Shown here: positions 38,809 to 46,622 of the stretch, in pieces
Position numbering within the stretch: the stretch's first letter is position 1
Layout: every line of letters starts with the position of its first letter
Program-made: the position numbers and the translations under genes
DNA from: Opitutaceae bacterium
Lineage (GTDB): Bacteria > Verrucomicrobiota > Verrucomicrobiia > Opitutales > Opitutaceae
Direction of reading: 5' to 3'
Assembly (NCBI GenBank): GCA_028688225.1
Contig: JAQTYQ010000007.1
Coordinates: forward strand, 1 to 64,000
DNA: 64,000 nucleotides
Notes under the pieces: generated by a model
The model's input: the letters and a program-made list of their open reading frames with translations, nothing else
Databases searched by the model: none
Told to the model about the DNA's origin: nothing

Positions 38809-39774
38809 ATGCCAGCGATCGCATCCGGTAGGGACGGACCGCCGGGCCGTCCGGTCGAAGCGACCGCGCGCCCAGCGGTCGCGCCCTACCAGTGGCGGCA
38901 GATCGCCTTTCTCACCCTCGCGGCGGTGGCACTGTTCGTCCTGGTGCGTCGGCTGCCCACCGGCACGAACCTGAGTCATGTCGATTTTCAGACCCCGGGC
39001 GGCAACGTCATCCAGTTCTGCGATCCGGCCAATCCCGCCTTCATCCCCGTGGTCGCGGTGAAATCGCCGGTGACCATGCAGCTGGCCACGGCCGTTCCGC
39101 CGTCGATCGGGCGGCCGCTGCCGGTCACGCTCCGTCTGCGCACCATCACCGGCCGGCTGATCGCCCCCGAGGACCTGCTGGTGACGCATACGCAGCTGCT
39201 CCACCTCATGGTGGTCGACCCGAGCCTGCGTGATTACCAGCATCTGCACCCGGTGCCCGGACGCACGCCGGGCGAATGGGATCTCACCCTGACACCGCAG
39301 CGAGGCGGCATCTACCGGATCTTTGCTGATTTCACCCCGGCCGTCACTGCGCGCGGCCTCTATGCTTCGGCCGAGCTCGCCGTTCCGGGAAAGCCGGACA
39401 TTCCGCCCGCGGCCGACAATCTGGCCTACGAGACCGACGGGCTGCGTTTCACCCTCACGCCCGACACTCCTTTCCAGGCGCGGGCGGTGGTCACGCTCAC
39501 CCTCACGGTGGAATCGGCGGCGGGCCGCCAGCCGGTGCCGCTCGAGCCGGTGATGGGCGCCTATGCCCACCTGGTCGCCTTTGACGCCGCCCGCAGCGGA
39601 TTCGCCCACATCCATCCGCAGGAAACCGACCTCCGCCGGCATCCCGACCTTTACCGGCCGCGGCTGACCTTCAAGGTGCAGATTCCGCAGGCGGGGCGCT
39701 ATGTGATCTGGAGCCAGATCAAAACCGGAGGGCAGGAACGTTCTGCGCCTTTCTGGTTCGGGGTGGCGCCATGA
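38809..39774 (+). CDS. Membrane-anchored YtkA-like protein of the copper/oxidase cluster
   Basis: A 321-residue protein with one N-terminal membrane anchor (QIAFLTLAAVALFVLV) and a large outer part with two YtkA/immunoglobulin-like beta domains: TVRLR-like LPVTLRLRTITGRLIAPEDL, HTQLLHLMVVDPSLRDYQHL, HPVPGRTPGEWDLTLTPQRG, and later AYAHLVAFDAARSGFAHIHP. Several His pairs (HLMVVD, YQHLHP, FAHIHP) look like copper ligands. It lies 4 bp after the SCO gene and before a copper ATPase, so a periplasmic copper role is likely. Residues about 7-27 (SGRDGPPGRPVEATARPAVA) are encoded by a REPIN. The real start may be a later codon. Confidence 0.75.
   Translation: MPAIASGRDGPPGRPVEATARPAVAPYQWRQIAFLTLAAVALFVLVRRLPTGTNLSHVDFQTPGGNVIQFCDPANPAFIPVVAVKSPVTMQLATAVPPSIGRPLPVTLRLRTITGRLIAPEDLLVTHTQLLHLMVVDPSLRDYQHLHPVPGRTPGEWDLTLTPQRGGIYRIFADFTPAVTARGLYASAELAVPGKPDIPPAADNLAYETDGLRFTLTPDTPFQARAVVTLTLTVESAAGRQPVPLEPVMGAYAHLVAFDAARSGFAHIHPQETDLRRHPDLYRPRLTFKVQIPQAGRYVIWSQIKTGGQERSAPFWFGVAP
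38828..38889. repeat. REPIN inside the start of the YtkA-like gene
   Basis: Left unit GTAGGGACGGACCGCCGG (38828-38852) and an inverted unit with a different stem ending CGGTCGCGCCCTAC (38861-38889). The coding frame stays open across both. Confidence 0.88.
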
Positions 39775-39835
39775 ACGGGAGGCGTGCCGACGGCGGAGTT
39801 GCCGTCCCCGGGACCTTGCGTTTTACCGTCATCGG

Positions 39836-41986
39836 GTGAACGCCGCCCTCGACACTGCCGAACCCGGCCTGCAAGCCGACCAGCGGCTGCTGGACCGGGC
39901 GTGGCTACGCATCGGCATCGGCCTGCTGGTGGTGGGCCAGGCGATGACGTTCAGTCTCGCGGTCAACCTCACGCCGCCCGAGGGTGCCACTTACTGGGTC
40001 TTGCACGGGGGCTTGATCCTGTCGGCCGTCGGCGTGCTGGTGTTTCTCGGCGGCGATCTGGTGGGGTCGGCGGTCGAGGCGCTGCGGCAGCGCCGGATCA
40101 GCATCGACTTGCTGTTCCTGGTGACACTGGCCGGCGCGTTCAGCGGTTCGCTGGTAGCCACGTTCACGCATACGGGCTCAGTGTACTACGAGGTCGTCGC
40201 CATCCTTATCGTCGTGCACACCACCGGCAGGATGCTTGGAGCGCGCAGCCGGGTGGCGGCACTGCGGGCCGTCGACCGGACCCGGGAGCGTTTCGATACC
40301 TGCGAGGTGCGGGGCGCCGGCGGGGCGCGGGTCCGCAAACCCGTGTCCGGGCTGGCGGCAGATGATCTCGTGCTCGTGGCGCCGGGCGCGCCCATCAGCG
40401 TCGACGGCGTCATCGCCGCCGGCCGCGGCTACGTGCAGGAGACATCGATGACGGGCGAATGGCGCCCCGTGTCGCGCGGTCCCGGCGATCGCGTGCTGGC
40501 GGGCACTTTTTCGGTCGACGGCAGCTTTGATATCCGCCCGGCGCGCGGCCCACGGCGGCTCGACGCCGTGCTGGCGGCCGTGGCCGGGGCGCGGCTGGCC
40601 CCGAGCGGGCTGCAACGCCAGGCCGACCGGCTGGTGGCGTGGTTTCTGCCGATCGTGGTGACGGTCAGCGCGGCGACGTTTGCTGGCTGGATTTTTCACG
40701 CGTCGTGGGACCGCGCGTTGTTCAACGCCATGGCCGTCCTGCTGGTGGCCTGCCCCTGTGCCATGGGTCTCGCCACGCCGGTGGCGGTGTGGGGCGGGCT
40801 GGCCCGGCTGGCCTCGTTCGGGCTCGTGGCGCGCACCGGCGATTTCATGGAGGCGCTGGCCCGGTGCGATTGCGTGTGCCTCGACAAAACCGGGACGCTT
40901 TCGAGCGAGACGCTCGCCATCCACGCCTGGCGGATCGAACGGGAGTTCCAGGCCCGCGAGCACTGGCTCCGGGCCGCCGTGGCCGCGGCCGAGGACGGCC
41001 TGGCCCATCCGGTCGCCGCCGCGCTCCGGGAAGCCGGCCACACTCCGGCAGCGGCTTGCGCGGAAAGTGCACGTCAACTATTAGTTGACATGCTTCCGGT
41101 CGTGCGGGAGCGGCGGATCGAGCCGGGGCTGGGCGTGGTGGCGCTGGTGGAGGACGAGAAGGGACACCCGGTGGAGGTCAGGGTGGGCGAGCGGAGGCTG
41201 GTCGATGTCAGAGCGAGTTCACCCGCGATGAAAGATGAGCACCGGGAGGCTGTTCCGCCCAAGGAAGAGATCCTCCTTCGCCAGGGTTACGAAGGACAGG
41301 TCGCGAGCAAGCTCGCTCCTGCCAGGGAAGCCGCAGGCAAGGAGATCTATGTGTCGGTTGGCGGCCGCCTGGCCGCCGGCATCGAACTGGCGGAAACCTG
41401 GCGCGAGGGAATGAACGAGGCGCTGCGGGAACTGGGAACGCTGGGGGTGGAGGCGGAGATTCTGACCGGCGATCCCAACGCGGCAGACAGTTTTGCCGGA
41501 GCGGGTTTATCCCGCGACAGGGGGAACGGAGCGGGCACAAACCCGGATCGCGGCCTGGGTCCGCTTCGACAGCCGGTCATCCGTTCCGGCCTGACGCCGC
41601 AGGAGAAGTGCGCGCGGGTGGAGGAGCTGAAGGCGGCCGGACACCTGGTCGCATTCCTCGGCGACGGGATCAACGACGCGGCGGCGATGAGCGCGGCGCC
41701 GGCCTCGATCGCGATGCAGGCGGGGGCGGAGTTGGCGCGCGCGTCGGCCATGGCGGTGTTCGCCGGCGGCGACCTGCGGTTTCTGCCGCGGGCGATCCGC
41801 GTGGCCCGGGCCGTGCGGCGCAGCATTCGCGCGAACCTGTACTTTGCCGCCGCCTACAACACCGCCGGCATGGCGCTGGCCGCCGCGGGGGCGCTGCATC
41901 CGGTGGCGGCGGCGCTGCTCATGGTCGGCTCGAGCGCGTTCGTGTCGGTGAACGCGCTGCGGAGCGGCGCGGCCCGGGACGCCTAG
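39836..41986 (+). CDS. Heavy-metal (copper) P1B-type ATPase with in-frame repeat insertions
   Basis: A 716-residue transporter starting at GTG. Canonical motifs: actuator TSMTGEW (about 204, usual TGES/P altered), metal-site helix VACPCAMGLATP (304), phosphorylation DKTGT (350), HP in GLAHPVAAAL (389), GLGV, and GDGINDAAAMSAA (about 610). There is no N-terminal heavy-metal-binding domain. The CPC motif and oxidase/SCO neighbours suggest copper export for oxidase assembly or detoxification. Three stretches of the nucleotide-binding/phosphorylation region look like inserted repeats read in frame: a 23-nt palindrome (QLLVDM, about 413), a spacer around GQVASKLAPAREAAGK, and another around AGAGLSRDRGNGAGTNP. 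Motif spacing suggests the protein still folds. Confidence 0.92.
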   Translation: MNAALDTAEPGLQADQRLLDRAWLRIGIGLLVVGQAMTFSLAVNLTPPEGATYWVLHGGLILSAVGVLVFLGGDLVGSAVEALRQRRISIDLLFLVTLAGAFSGSLVATFTHTGSVYYEVVAILIVVHTTGRMLGARSRVAALRAVDRTRERFDTCEVRGAGGARVRKPVSGLAADDLVLVAPGAPISVDGVIAAGRGYVQETSMTGEWRPVSRGPGDRVLAGTFSVDGSFDIRPARGPRRLDAVLAAVAGARLAPSGLQRQADRLVAWFLPIVVTVSAATFAGWIFHASWDRALFNAMAVLLVACPCAMGLATPVAVWGGLARLASFGLVARTGDFMEALARCDCVCLDKTGTLSSETLAIHAWRIEREFQAREHWLRAAVAAAEDGLAHPVAAALREAGHTPAAACAESARQLLVDMLPVVRERRIEPGLGVVALVEDEKGHPVEVRVGERRLVDVRASSPAMKDEHREAVPPKEEILLRQGYEGQVASKLAPAREAAGKEIYVSVGGRLAAGIELAETWREGMNEALRELGTLGVEAEILTGDPNAADSFAGAGLSRDRGNGAGTNPDRGLGPLRQPVIRSGLTPQEKCARVEELKAAGHLVAFLGDGINDAAAMSAAPASIAMQAGAELARASAMAVFAGGDLRFLPRAIRVARAVRRSIRANLYFAAAYNTAGMALAAAGALHPVAAALLMVGSSAFVSVNALRSGAARDA
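41070..41092. repeat. 23-nt palindrome, copy 2 (inside the copper ATPase gene)
   Basis: Arms CACGTCAACTA and TAGTTGACATG around one T. Outside the core, flanking GC and GGAA pair with GC and TTCC, with a three-base bulge. The reading frame passes through as Q-L-L-V-D-M. Confidence 0.9.
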
Positions 41987-42033
41987 CCTGTTATTTCACA
42001 TCCACGTGTATGCCGTGGACAGTCCTGCAAGCT

Positions 42034-42062
42034 GGAACACGCGACGAGGGCTGTCGCGTCCC
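42034..42062. repeat. Hairpin in the gap after the copper ATPase
   Basis: ACGCGAC pairs with GTCGCGT around GAGGGCT, 48 bp beyond the ATPase stop and 33 bp before the convergent amn gene. It could act as a bidirectional transcription stop, although no T-run is present. Confidence 0.4.
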
Positions 42063-42094
42063 CATGCCACTACTCTCCGTTTCGTCGCAGCGCC

Positions 42095-42865
42095 TCAGAA
42101 TTTCAGGTGCTTGACCGTGAGGCCCCGGTTGATGAGCTGCTTGAGCGAGTCGATGCCGATGCGCAGGTGGCTGGTGACATAGTCCTCGTCGATCCGCTGG
42201 TCGCTTTCGGCCGTCTTGATGCCCTCGGGCGTCATCGGCTGGTCGGAGACCAGCAGCAAAGCGCCGGTGGGGATCTCGTTGTAGAAACCGGTCATGAAGA
42301 TCGTGGCCGTTTCCATGTCGACCGCCATGCAGCGGATCTTCCGGAGGTATTTCTTGAAGGCTTCGTCGTGCTCCCAGACGCGGCGGTTGGTGGTGTAGAC
42401 GGTGCCGGTCCAGTAGTCGCGGGCGTGCTCGCGGATGGTGGTCGAGATGGCCTTTTGCAGCGCGAACGCCGGGAGCGCGGGCACCTCGGGCGGGAAGTAA
42501 TCATTGCTCGTGCCCTCGCCGCGGATGGCGGCGATGGGCAGGATCAGGTCGCCGATCCCGGCGCGGTGCTTGATGCCGCCGCACTTGCCCAGGAAGAGCA
42601 CGGCCCGGGGGTGGAGGGCGCTGAGCAGGTCCATGATCGTGGCGGCGGTGGCGCTGCCCATGCCGAAGTCGATGATGGTGATGCGCCCGGCCGTGGCGCT
42701 GGGCATGGGCTTGTCGCGACCCACGACCGGCACGCGGTGCCACTGGGCGAACAGCTGCACGTAGCGCTGGAAGTTGGTCAGGAGGATGTAGTCGCCGAAT
42801 TTCTTCAGCGGCACGCCGGTGTAGCGCGGCAGCCAGTTTTCGACGATCTCACGGCGTGATTTCAT
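42095..42865 (-). CDS. amn: AMP nucleosidase
   Basis: A 256-residue enzyme of the short AMP nucleosidase form; it hydrolyses AMP to adenine and ribose 5-phosphate. Visible are IIDFGMGSATAATIMDLL, VLFLGKCGGIKHRAGIGDLI, LPIAAIRGEGTSNDYFP, and the base/ribose site CMAVDMETATIFMTGF with a catalytic-type Asp in LLLVSDQPMTPEG. E. coli Amn (484 residues) has an extra N-terminal domain missing here, as in Bacteroidetes-type enzymes. It stands alone between convergent and divergent units. Confidence 0.93.
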   Translation of the reverse strand: MKSRREIVENWLPRYTGVPLKKFGDYILLTNFQRYVQLFAQWHRVPVVGRDKPMPSATAGRITIIDFGMGSATAATIMDLLSALHPRAVLFLGKCGGIKHRAGIGDLILPIAAIRGEGTSNDYFPPEVPALPAFALQKAISTTIREHARDYWTGTVYTTNRRVWEHDEAFKKYLRKIRCMAVDMETATIFMTGFYNEIPTGALLLVSDQPMTPEGIKTAESDQRIDEDYVTSHLRIGIDSLKQLINRGLTVKHLKF

Positions 42866-42940
42866 GGGGACAGGATGAACCCCGACTGACCACGAATAAA
42901 CCCGAATCTATTGATGCTCCCTCAATGACCTGATGGGCGG

Positions 42941-43015
42941 GGACGGACCGCCGGGCCGTCCGTGCGACGCCAAATGCCAGCCTCGTGGCCTCGGCTGCTA
43001 CAGCCAGCCGGCGAG
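42941..43015. repeat. REP unit plus a copy of the CTCGTGGCCTCGGCTGCTAC repeat
   Basis: GGACGGACCGCCGGGCCGTCC (42941-42961, in two halves GGACGGACC/GGGCCGTCC) lacks a GTAG head. It is followed by CTCGTGGCCTCGGCTGCTAC (about 42982-43004), related to the inverted repeat at 63858-63935. This fills most of the gap between amn and lipA. Confidence 0.7.
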
Positions 43016-43024
43016 AATCCTTTG

Positions 43025-43921
43025 CTACGCGCTGGCCAGCGCGTTCTGCGTGTTCAGGTGCTCCACGCCGGTGTACTTTTGCGATTGCTCATCGGCGTGG
43101 TAGCTCGAACGCACCAGCGGGCCGCTCTCGACGACGCCGAGGCCGATCGACAGGCCGAACTCCTTCCACCGCCGGAATTCCTCGGGCGTCACCCAGCGGG
43201 CGACAGGCAGGTGCTGCGGCGTGGGCTGGAGGTACTGGCCGATGGTGAGAATCTCCACGCCGTCGCCGGCGACATCGCGCAGGGTCTGCTCGATCTCCTC
43301 CGGGCGCTCGCCGAGGCCGAGCATGATGCCGGTCTTGGTGGTGAAGCCGCGCGATTTGGCGTGGCACAGCACGGCGCGGCTGCGGTCGTAGCGGGCCTGC
43401 ACGCGCACCGGCTTCTGGAGCCGTTCGACGGTCTCGACGTTGTGATTGAAAATGTCGGGCCGGGCGGCGAGCACGGTGTCGACGTCGGGCAGATGGCCCT
43501 TGAAGTCGGGCACGAGCACCTCGATCGCGGTCTGTGGATTGCGGTAGCGCACGGCGCGGATGGTCGCGGCCCACACGCTGGCGCCGCCGTCCGCCAGCTC
43601 GTCGCGCGCGACGCTGGTGACGACGACGTGGCGCAGGTTCATCCGGGCGACAGCGTCGGCCACGCGTGCCGGCTCGCCGAGGTCGAGCTCGGTCGGACGG
43701 CCGGTCTGGATGGCGCAGAAATTGCAGGAACGCGTGCAGATGTCGCCGAGGATCATCACCGTGGCCGTGCCGCGCGCCCAGCACTCGCCCAGGTTGGGGC
43801 ATTGGGCGCTCTTGCAGACGGTATGCAGGCCGTGCTGCTCGACGAGCTCGCGCACGGCGCTATAACCGGGGCCGGCGGGCAACTTCGCCCGGAGCCAGGA
43901 GGGTTTGCGTTGGAGCTGCAT
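43025..43921 (-). CDS. lipA: Lipoyl synthase
   Basis: A 298-residue radical-SAM enzyme that inserts two sulfur atoms into octanoyl groups on lipoyl domains. The auxiliary cluster cysteines are in TVCKSAQCPNLGECWARGTA, the radical SAM motif is CTRSCNFCAIQTG, and the C-terminal RSSYHAD carries the conserved Arg-Ser-Ser. It follows lipB by 84 bp on the same strand, the usual pairing. The start MQLQRKPSWLRAKLP matches known N-termini. The leader contains TTTCCTCCTG, which is not a ribosome-binding site. Confidence 0.96.
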   Translation of the reverse strand: MQLQRKPSWLRAKLPAGPGYSAVRELVEQHGLHTVCKSAQCPNLGECWARGTATVMILGDICTRSCNFCAIQTGRPTELDLGEPARVADAVARMNLRHVVVTSVARDELADGGASVWAATIRAVRYRNPQTAIEVLVPDFKGHLPDVDTVLAARPDIFNHNVETVERLQKPVRVQARYDRSRAVLCHAKSRGFTTKTGIMLGLGERPEEIEQTLRDVAGDGVEILTIGQYLQPTPQHLPVARWVTPEEFRRWKEFGLSIGLGVVESGPLVRSSYHADEQSQKYTGVEHLNTQNALASA

Positions 43922-44005
43922 TTTTACAGGAGGAAACAAAGAAAACGGAGTTTAGCGAGTAAGATTCCGACGGAGAAAATACCACCTCGTAGCGTTGGAT
44001 GTCAG

Positions 44006-44740
44006 CTATGGTTTTGCGGTGACGGCAGTCTCTCCGTTCTCGCTGTTGCCTCCTGTGAGAAAGATCCCGAATTGCGCCCAGAACTCGGCAGCCAGCACGG
44101 TCTTGACCTCGCCCAGGTCGAATTCCCGGCCAAGCTCCTGCCGGAGCGAGGTCACGGTGCCGTCGGTGATGCCGCAGGGCACGATGCCGGCGAACGGCGC
44201 GAGGTCGTTGTTCACGTTGAGCGCGAAGCCGTGGAAGGTCACCCAGCGTTTCACCGCCACGCCGATGGCCGCGATCTTGCGCGGGCCGAGCCAGATGCCG
44301 GTCTTACCCGGCCGGCGGCCGGCGGCGAGGCCGAGACTGCCGAGGGCGTTGATCACCACCTGCTCGAGAAAACGCAGGTAGGCGTGCAGGTCCTTGCGCG
44401 GCGCCAGGTGCACGATCGGGTAGCCGACGACCTGGCCGGGGCCATGGTAGGTGATGTCGCCGCCGCGGTTGGTCTCGACGACCGCAATGCCGCGGCGCGC
44501 GAGTTCGGCGGCGCTCCAGAGCACGTGGCGCGCCGCCCCGGGGCGCACCCCGAGGGTGTAGACCGGCTCATGTTCGGTGAACACCAGCGTGTCGCCGATC
44601 TCGCCGGCGAGCCGCCGCGCGACGAAGTCCTCCTGCCAGCGCCGGGCCGAGGTATAGTGCGTGCGGCCCCAGTCGACGGTGGCCCGTTCGAGCGCCCCAG
44701 GGCGGGCGGAGGCCGGTACGGGTGTGGCGATGGCGGACAT
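44006..44740 (-). CDS. lipB: Octanoyl-ACP:protein N-octanoyltransferase
   Basis: A 244-residue LipB transferring octanoyl groups from ACP to lipoyl domains, the step before LipA. Typical blocks: VFTEHEPVYTLGVRPGAARH, VETNRGGDITYHGPGQVVGY, PIVHL, and catalytic Lys and Cys in GLGPRK-like WLGPRKIAAIGVAVKRWVTF and IVPCGITDGTVTSL. The C-terminal 20 residues are unconserved. I chose MSAIATP over an earlier in-frame ATG. Confidence 0.95.
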   Translation of the reverse strand: MSAIATPVPASARPGALERATVDWGRTHYTSARRWQEDFVARRLAGEIGDTLVFTEHEPVYTLGVRPGAARHVLWSAAELARRGIAVVETNRGGDITYHGPGQVVGYPIVHLAPRKDLHAYLRFLEQVVINALGSLGLAAGRRPGKTGIWLGPRKIAAIGVAVKRWVTFHGFALNVNNDLAPFAGIVPCGITDGTVTSLRQELGREFDLGEVKTVLAAEFWAQFGIFLTGGNSENGETAVTAKP

Positions 44741-44811
44741 GATGAGCTGCAGTATGGCCGGGGCGCACCGCTTTCGCAACTCTTGCCCTCTTGGCCGGTT
44801 GCTTCAGGGTG

Positions 44812-44943
44812 GCGGCATGGCTCGTCCTGCTCGCGGTGGTCATCATCAAGGCACGACTGGAGGAGCGTGGGCTGCTGGCACAGTTCCCCCGGTACGCAGA
44901 TTACCGCCGCGGCCGCCGCTTTCTGGTGCCGTGGGTCTGGTAG
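44812..44943 (+). pseudogene. C-terminal remnant of an isoprenylcysteine-methyltransferase-like protein
   Basis: The frame ending TAG 44941-44943 reads AAWLVLLAVVIIKARLEERG, LLAQFPRYADYRRGRRFLVP, WVW. This matches the last helix and tail of ICMT/phospholipid methyltransferase-type membrane proteins (EERxLxxxFPxYxxY). The upstream part is missing, with only lipB on the opposite strand, so this is debris rather than a gene. Confidence 0.6.
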
Positions 44944-45034
44944 CACCGCGCACCGACGCAACTCCCGGGACGTTTGGAGGCGACGGAATGGTCCGTGTAA
45001 CACGCGCCCTAGTTTCTTCAATGACGATGAGAAA

Positions 45035-45057
45035 CATGTCATCTATTAGTTGACATG
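45035..45057. repeat. 23-nt palindrome, copy 3
   Basis: CATGTCATCTA-T-TAGTTGACATG with one mismatch, extended by flanking AA/TT to 27 nt and by GAGA/TCTC further out. It lies in the gap between lipB debris and the MgtC gene. Confidence 0.9.
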
Positions 45058-45129
45058 TTCTCCGTCGTTGACAGGGAAGGGAAGAGCCGCGGCCGGGGAA
45101 GCGGCGCCTGCAGAGGAAGGCGGCGCCGC

Positions 45130-46389
45130 TTACCGCACCAGCCACAGGCAGCCCACACCGACGAGGATCGTCAGCCCGAGCACCACGGCCACCTGCCGGC
45201 GCAGGACGGGCGAGCCCAGCGCGATCGCGAAGCCGGCCTTGGTCACGGAGTTGCCCAGGGCCGCCAGGATGACCGACTGGGTGGCGAGCACCGGCCCCAC
45301 GCTGGCGTCGTTGCGGCTGTTGGCCATGAGCAGCGAGACGGCGTCCATGTCGGTCAGGCCCGAAATGAAGCTGAGGGGCAGCAGGCCGCCGCGCAGTTCG
45401 AAATGGGTGGCCGCCTTCACGAGGAAGGCCACGACGGCATAGATGATCCCGAACTTGATGGCGATGCCGAGGCTGAGGGGGTTGTGCAGATGCGGCGTCG
45501 CCACGTCGCCGTCGGCGGGGCGGCGGAAGAGCCAGACCCACAGCGCGAAGCCGAGGCCCGGCAGCGCCATGAGCACGAACGGCAGGATGAGCGAGACCGC
45601 CAGTTCGCGATTGATCACGCCGACCACGACGAGAATGCGCACCAGCATCACCGTGCAGGCGATCACGACGGCGAGCGCATAGCTGGCGGACAGGGCGGGG
45701 TCGTCCTTGCTGCGGCGGCTGAAGGCGAGGGTGGTGGCCGTGCTCGAAGCCAGGCCGCCGACCAGGCCGGTGATGGTGATGCCCGCCTTGGCGCCGAGCA
45801 GGCGCATCATGATGTAGCCCGTGAAACCCAGGCCGGAGATCAGCACCACCATCAGCCACGTCGCGTAGGGGTTGAAGGCCGCAAAGGGTCCGAGATTCTG
45901 ATTGGGCACCAGCGGCAGCACCACGCCGGTGATGGCGATGAATTGCAGCGTGGCGCGGATGTCGTCGACGGTGAAGGTGCGCGTCCAGGCATGGATGGGC
46001 TGCTTGAGCCCGATCATGACGGCGGTGGTCGCGGCCACGAGGACGGCGGCCTGCGTGTAATCCCATTGCACCAGGGCGCCGAGCAGGCAGGTGAGCAGCG
46101 AGGCCGCGAAGGTCGTGCTGCCCGGGTGGCTGCCACCGGTGTTCTTGAGATGCAGCGCGGTGAGGTGCAGGCCGATCAGCGCGAGCACGATGGGCAGCAC
46201 CGCCGCGGCGTAGCGGTCGGTGATGAATGCGCCCACGCAGCCGAGGACGGCCCAGAAGGTGTAGGTGCGCACGCCGCCGAAGTCGGCTTCGCGGTCAGGC
46301 GAATCCTTCTGGTCGCTCCACTGGCGGATGAGGCCCACCAGGGCGCCGAGGCAGGCGCTGACCATGATCGAGATGACAAGATTGGGCAC
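45130..46389 (-). CDS. MgtC/SapB-DUF4010 membrane protein
   Basis: A 419-residue protein with about 12 membrane segments. The N-terminal MgtC/SapB half has SACLGALVGLIRQW, GVRTYTFWAVLGCVGAFITD and TTAVMIGLKQPIHAWTRTFT. The C-terminal DUF4010 half has AFNPYATWLMVVLISGLGFT, GYIMMRLLGAKAGITITGLV, GGLASSTATTLAFSRRS and LISGLTDMD-like SFISGLTDMDAVSLLMA. Such proteins are linked to Mg2+ homeostasis or to unknown transport; the mechanism is not settled. No partner gene is near. The gap upstream toward the kinase carries a REP doublet. Confidence 0.88.
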   Translation of the reverse strand: MPNLVISIMVSACLGALVGLIRQWSDQKDSPDREADFGGVRTYTFWAVLGCVGAFITDRYAAAVLPIVLALIGLHLTALHLKNTGGSHPGSTTFAASLLTCLLGALVQWDYTQAAVLVAATTAVMIGLKQPIHAWTRTFTVDDIRATLQFIAITGVVLPLVPNQNLGPFAAFNPYATWLMVVLISGLGFTGYIMMRLLGAKAGITITGLVGGLASSTATTLAFSRRSKDDPALSASYALAVVIACTVMLVRILVVVGVINRELAVSLILPFVLMALPGLGFALWVWLFRRPADGDVATPHLHNPLSLGIAIKFGIIYAVVAFLVKAATHFELRGGLLPLSFISGLTDMDAVSLLMANSRNDASVGPVLATQSVILAALGNSVTKAGFAIALGSPVLRRQVAVVLGLTILVGVGCLWLVR

Positions 46390-46454
46390 GGATTTGGTCC
46401 GAAGATAGGCGGGCGCCGCGCCGGAGCAAGCGTGGAGGGCGCGCCGAGAAGCAC

Positions 46455-46504
46455 GGACGGCCCAGCCCGCCGATACGGCGCGGGCCCAGCCGGGCCGTCC
46501 CTAC
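46455..46504. repeat. REP doublet upstream of the MgtC gene
   Basis: An inverted unit ending CCGGGCCGTCCCTAC (GTAGGGACGG head on the other strand, 46481-46504) next to a partial unit GGACGGCCCAGCCCGCC. Confidence 0.7.
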
Positions 46505-46622
46505 CCGTCAGGCTATTGGGCGAGCATATTAGCATTGCCACCACGGGAGTGCCGCGGCATAAATATTCGCGATTTTAGCCTGACCATCGCTCGCTGAGTC
46601 GAGCGCAGTTCTGGAGGATGCG

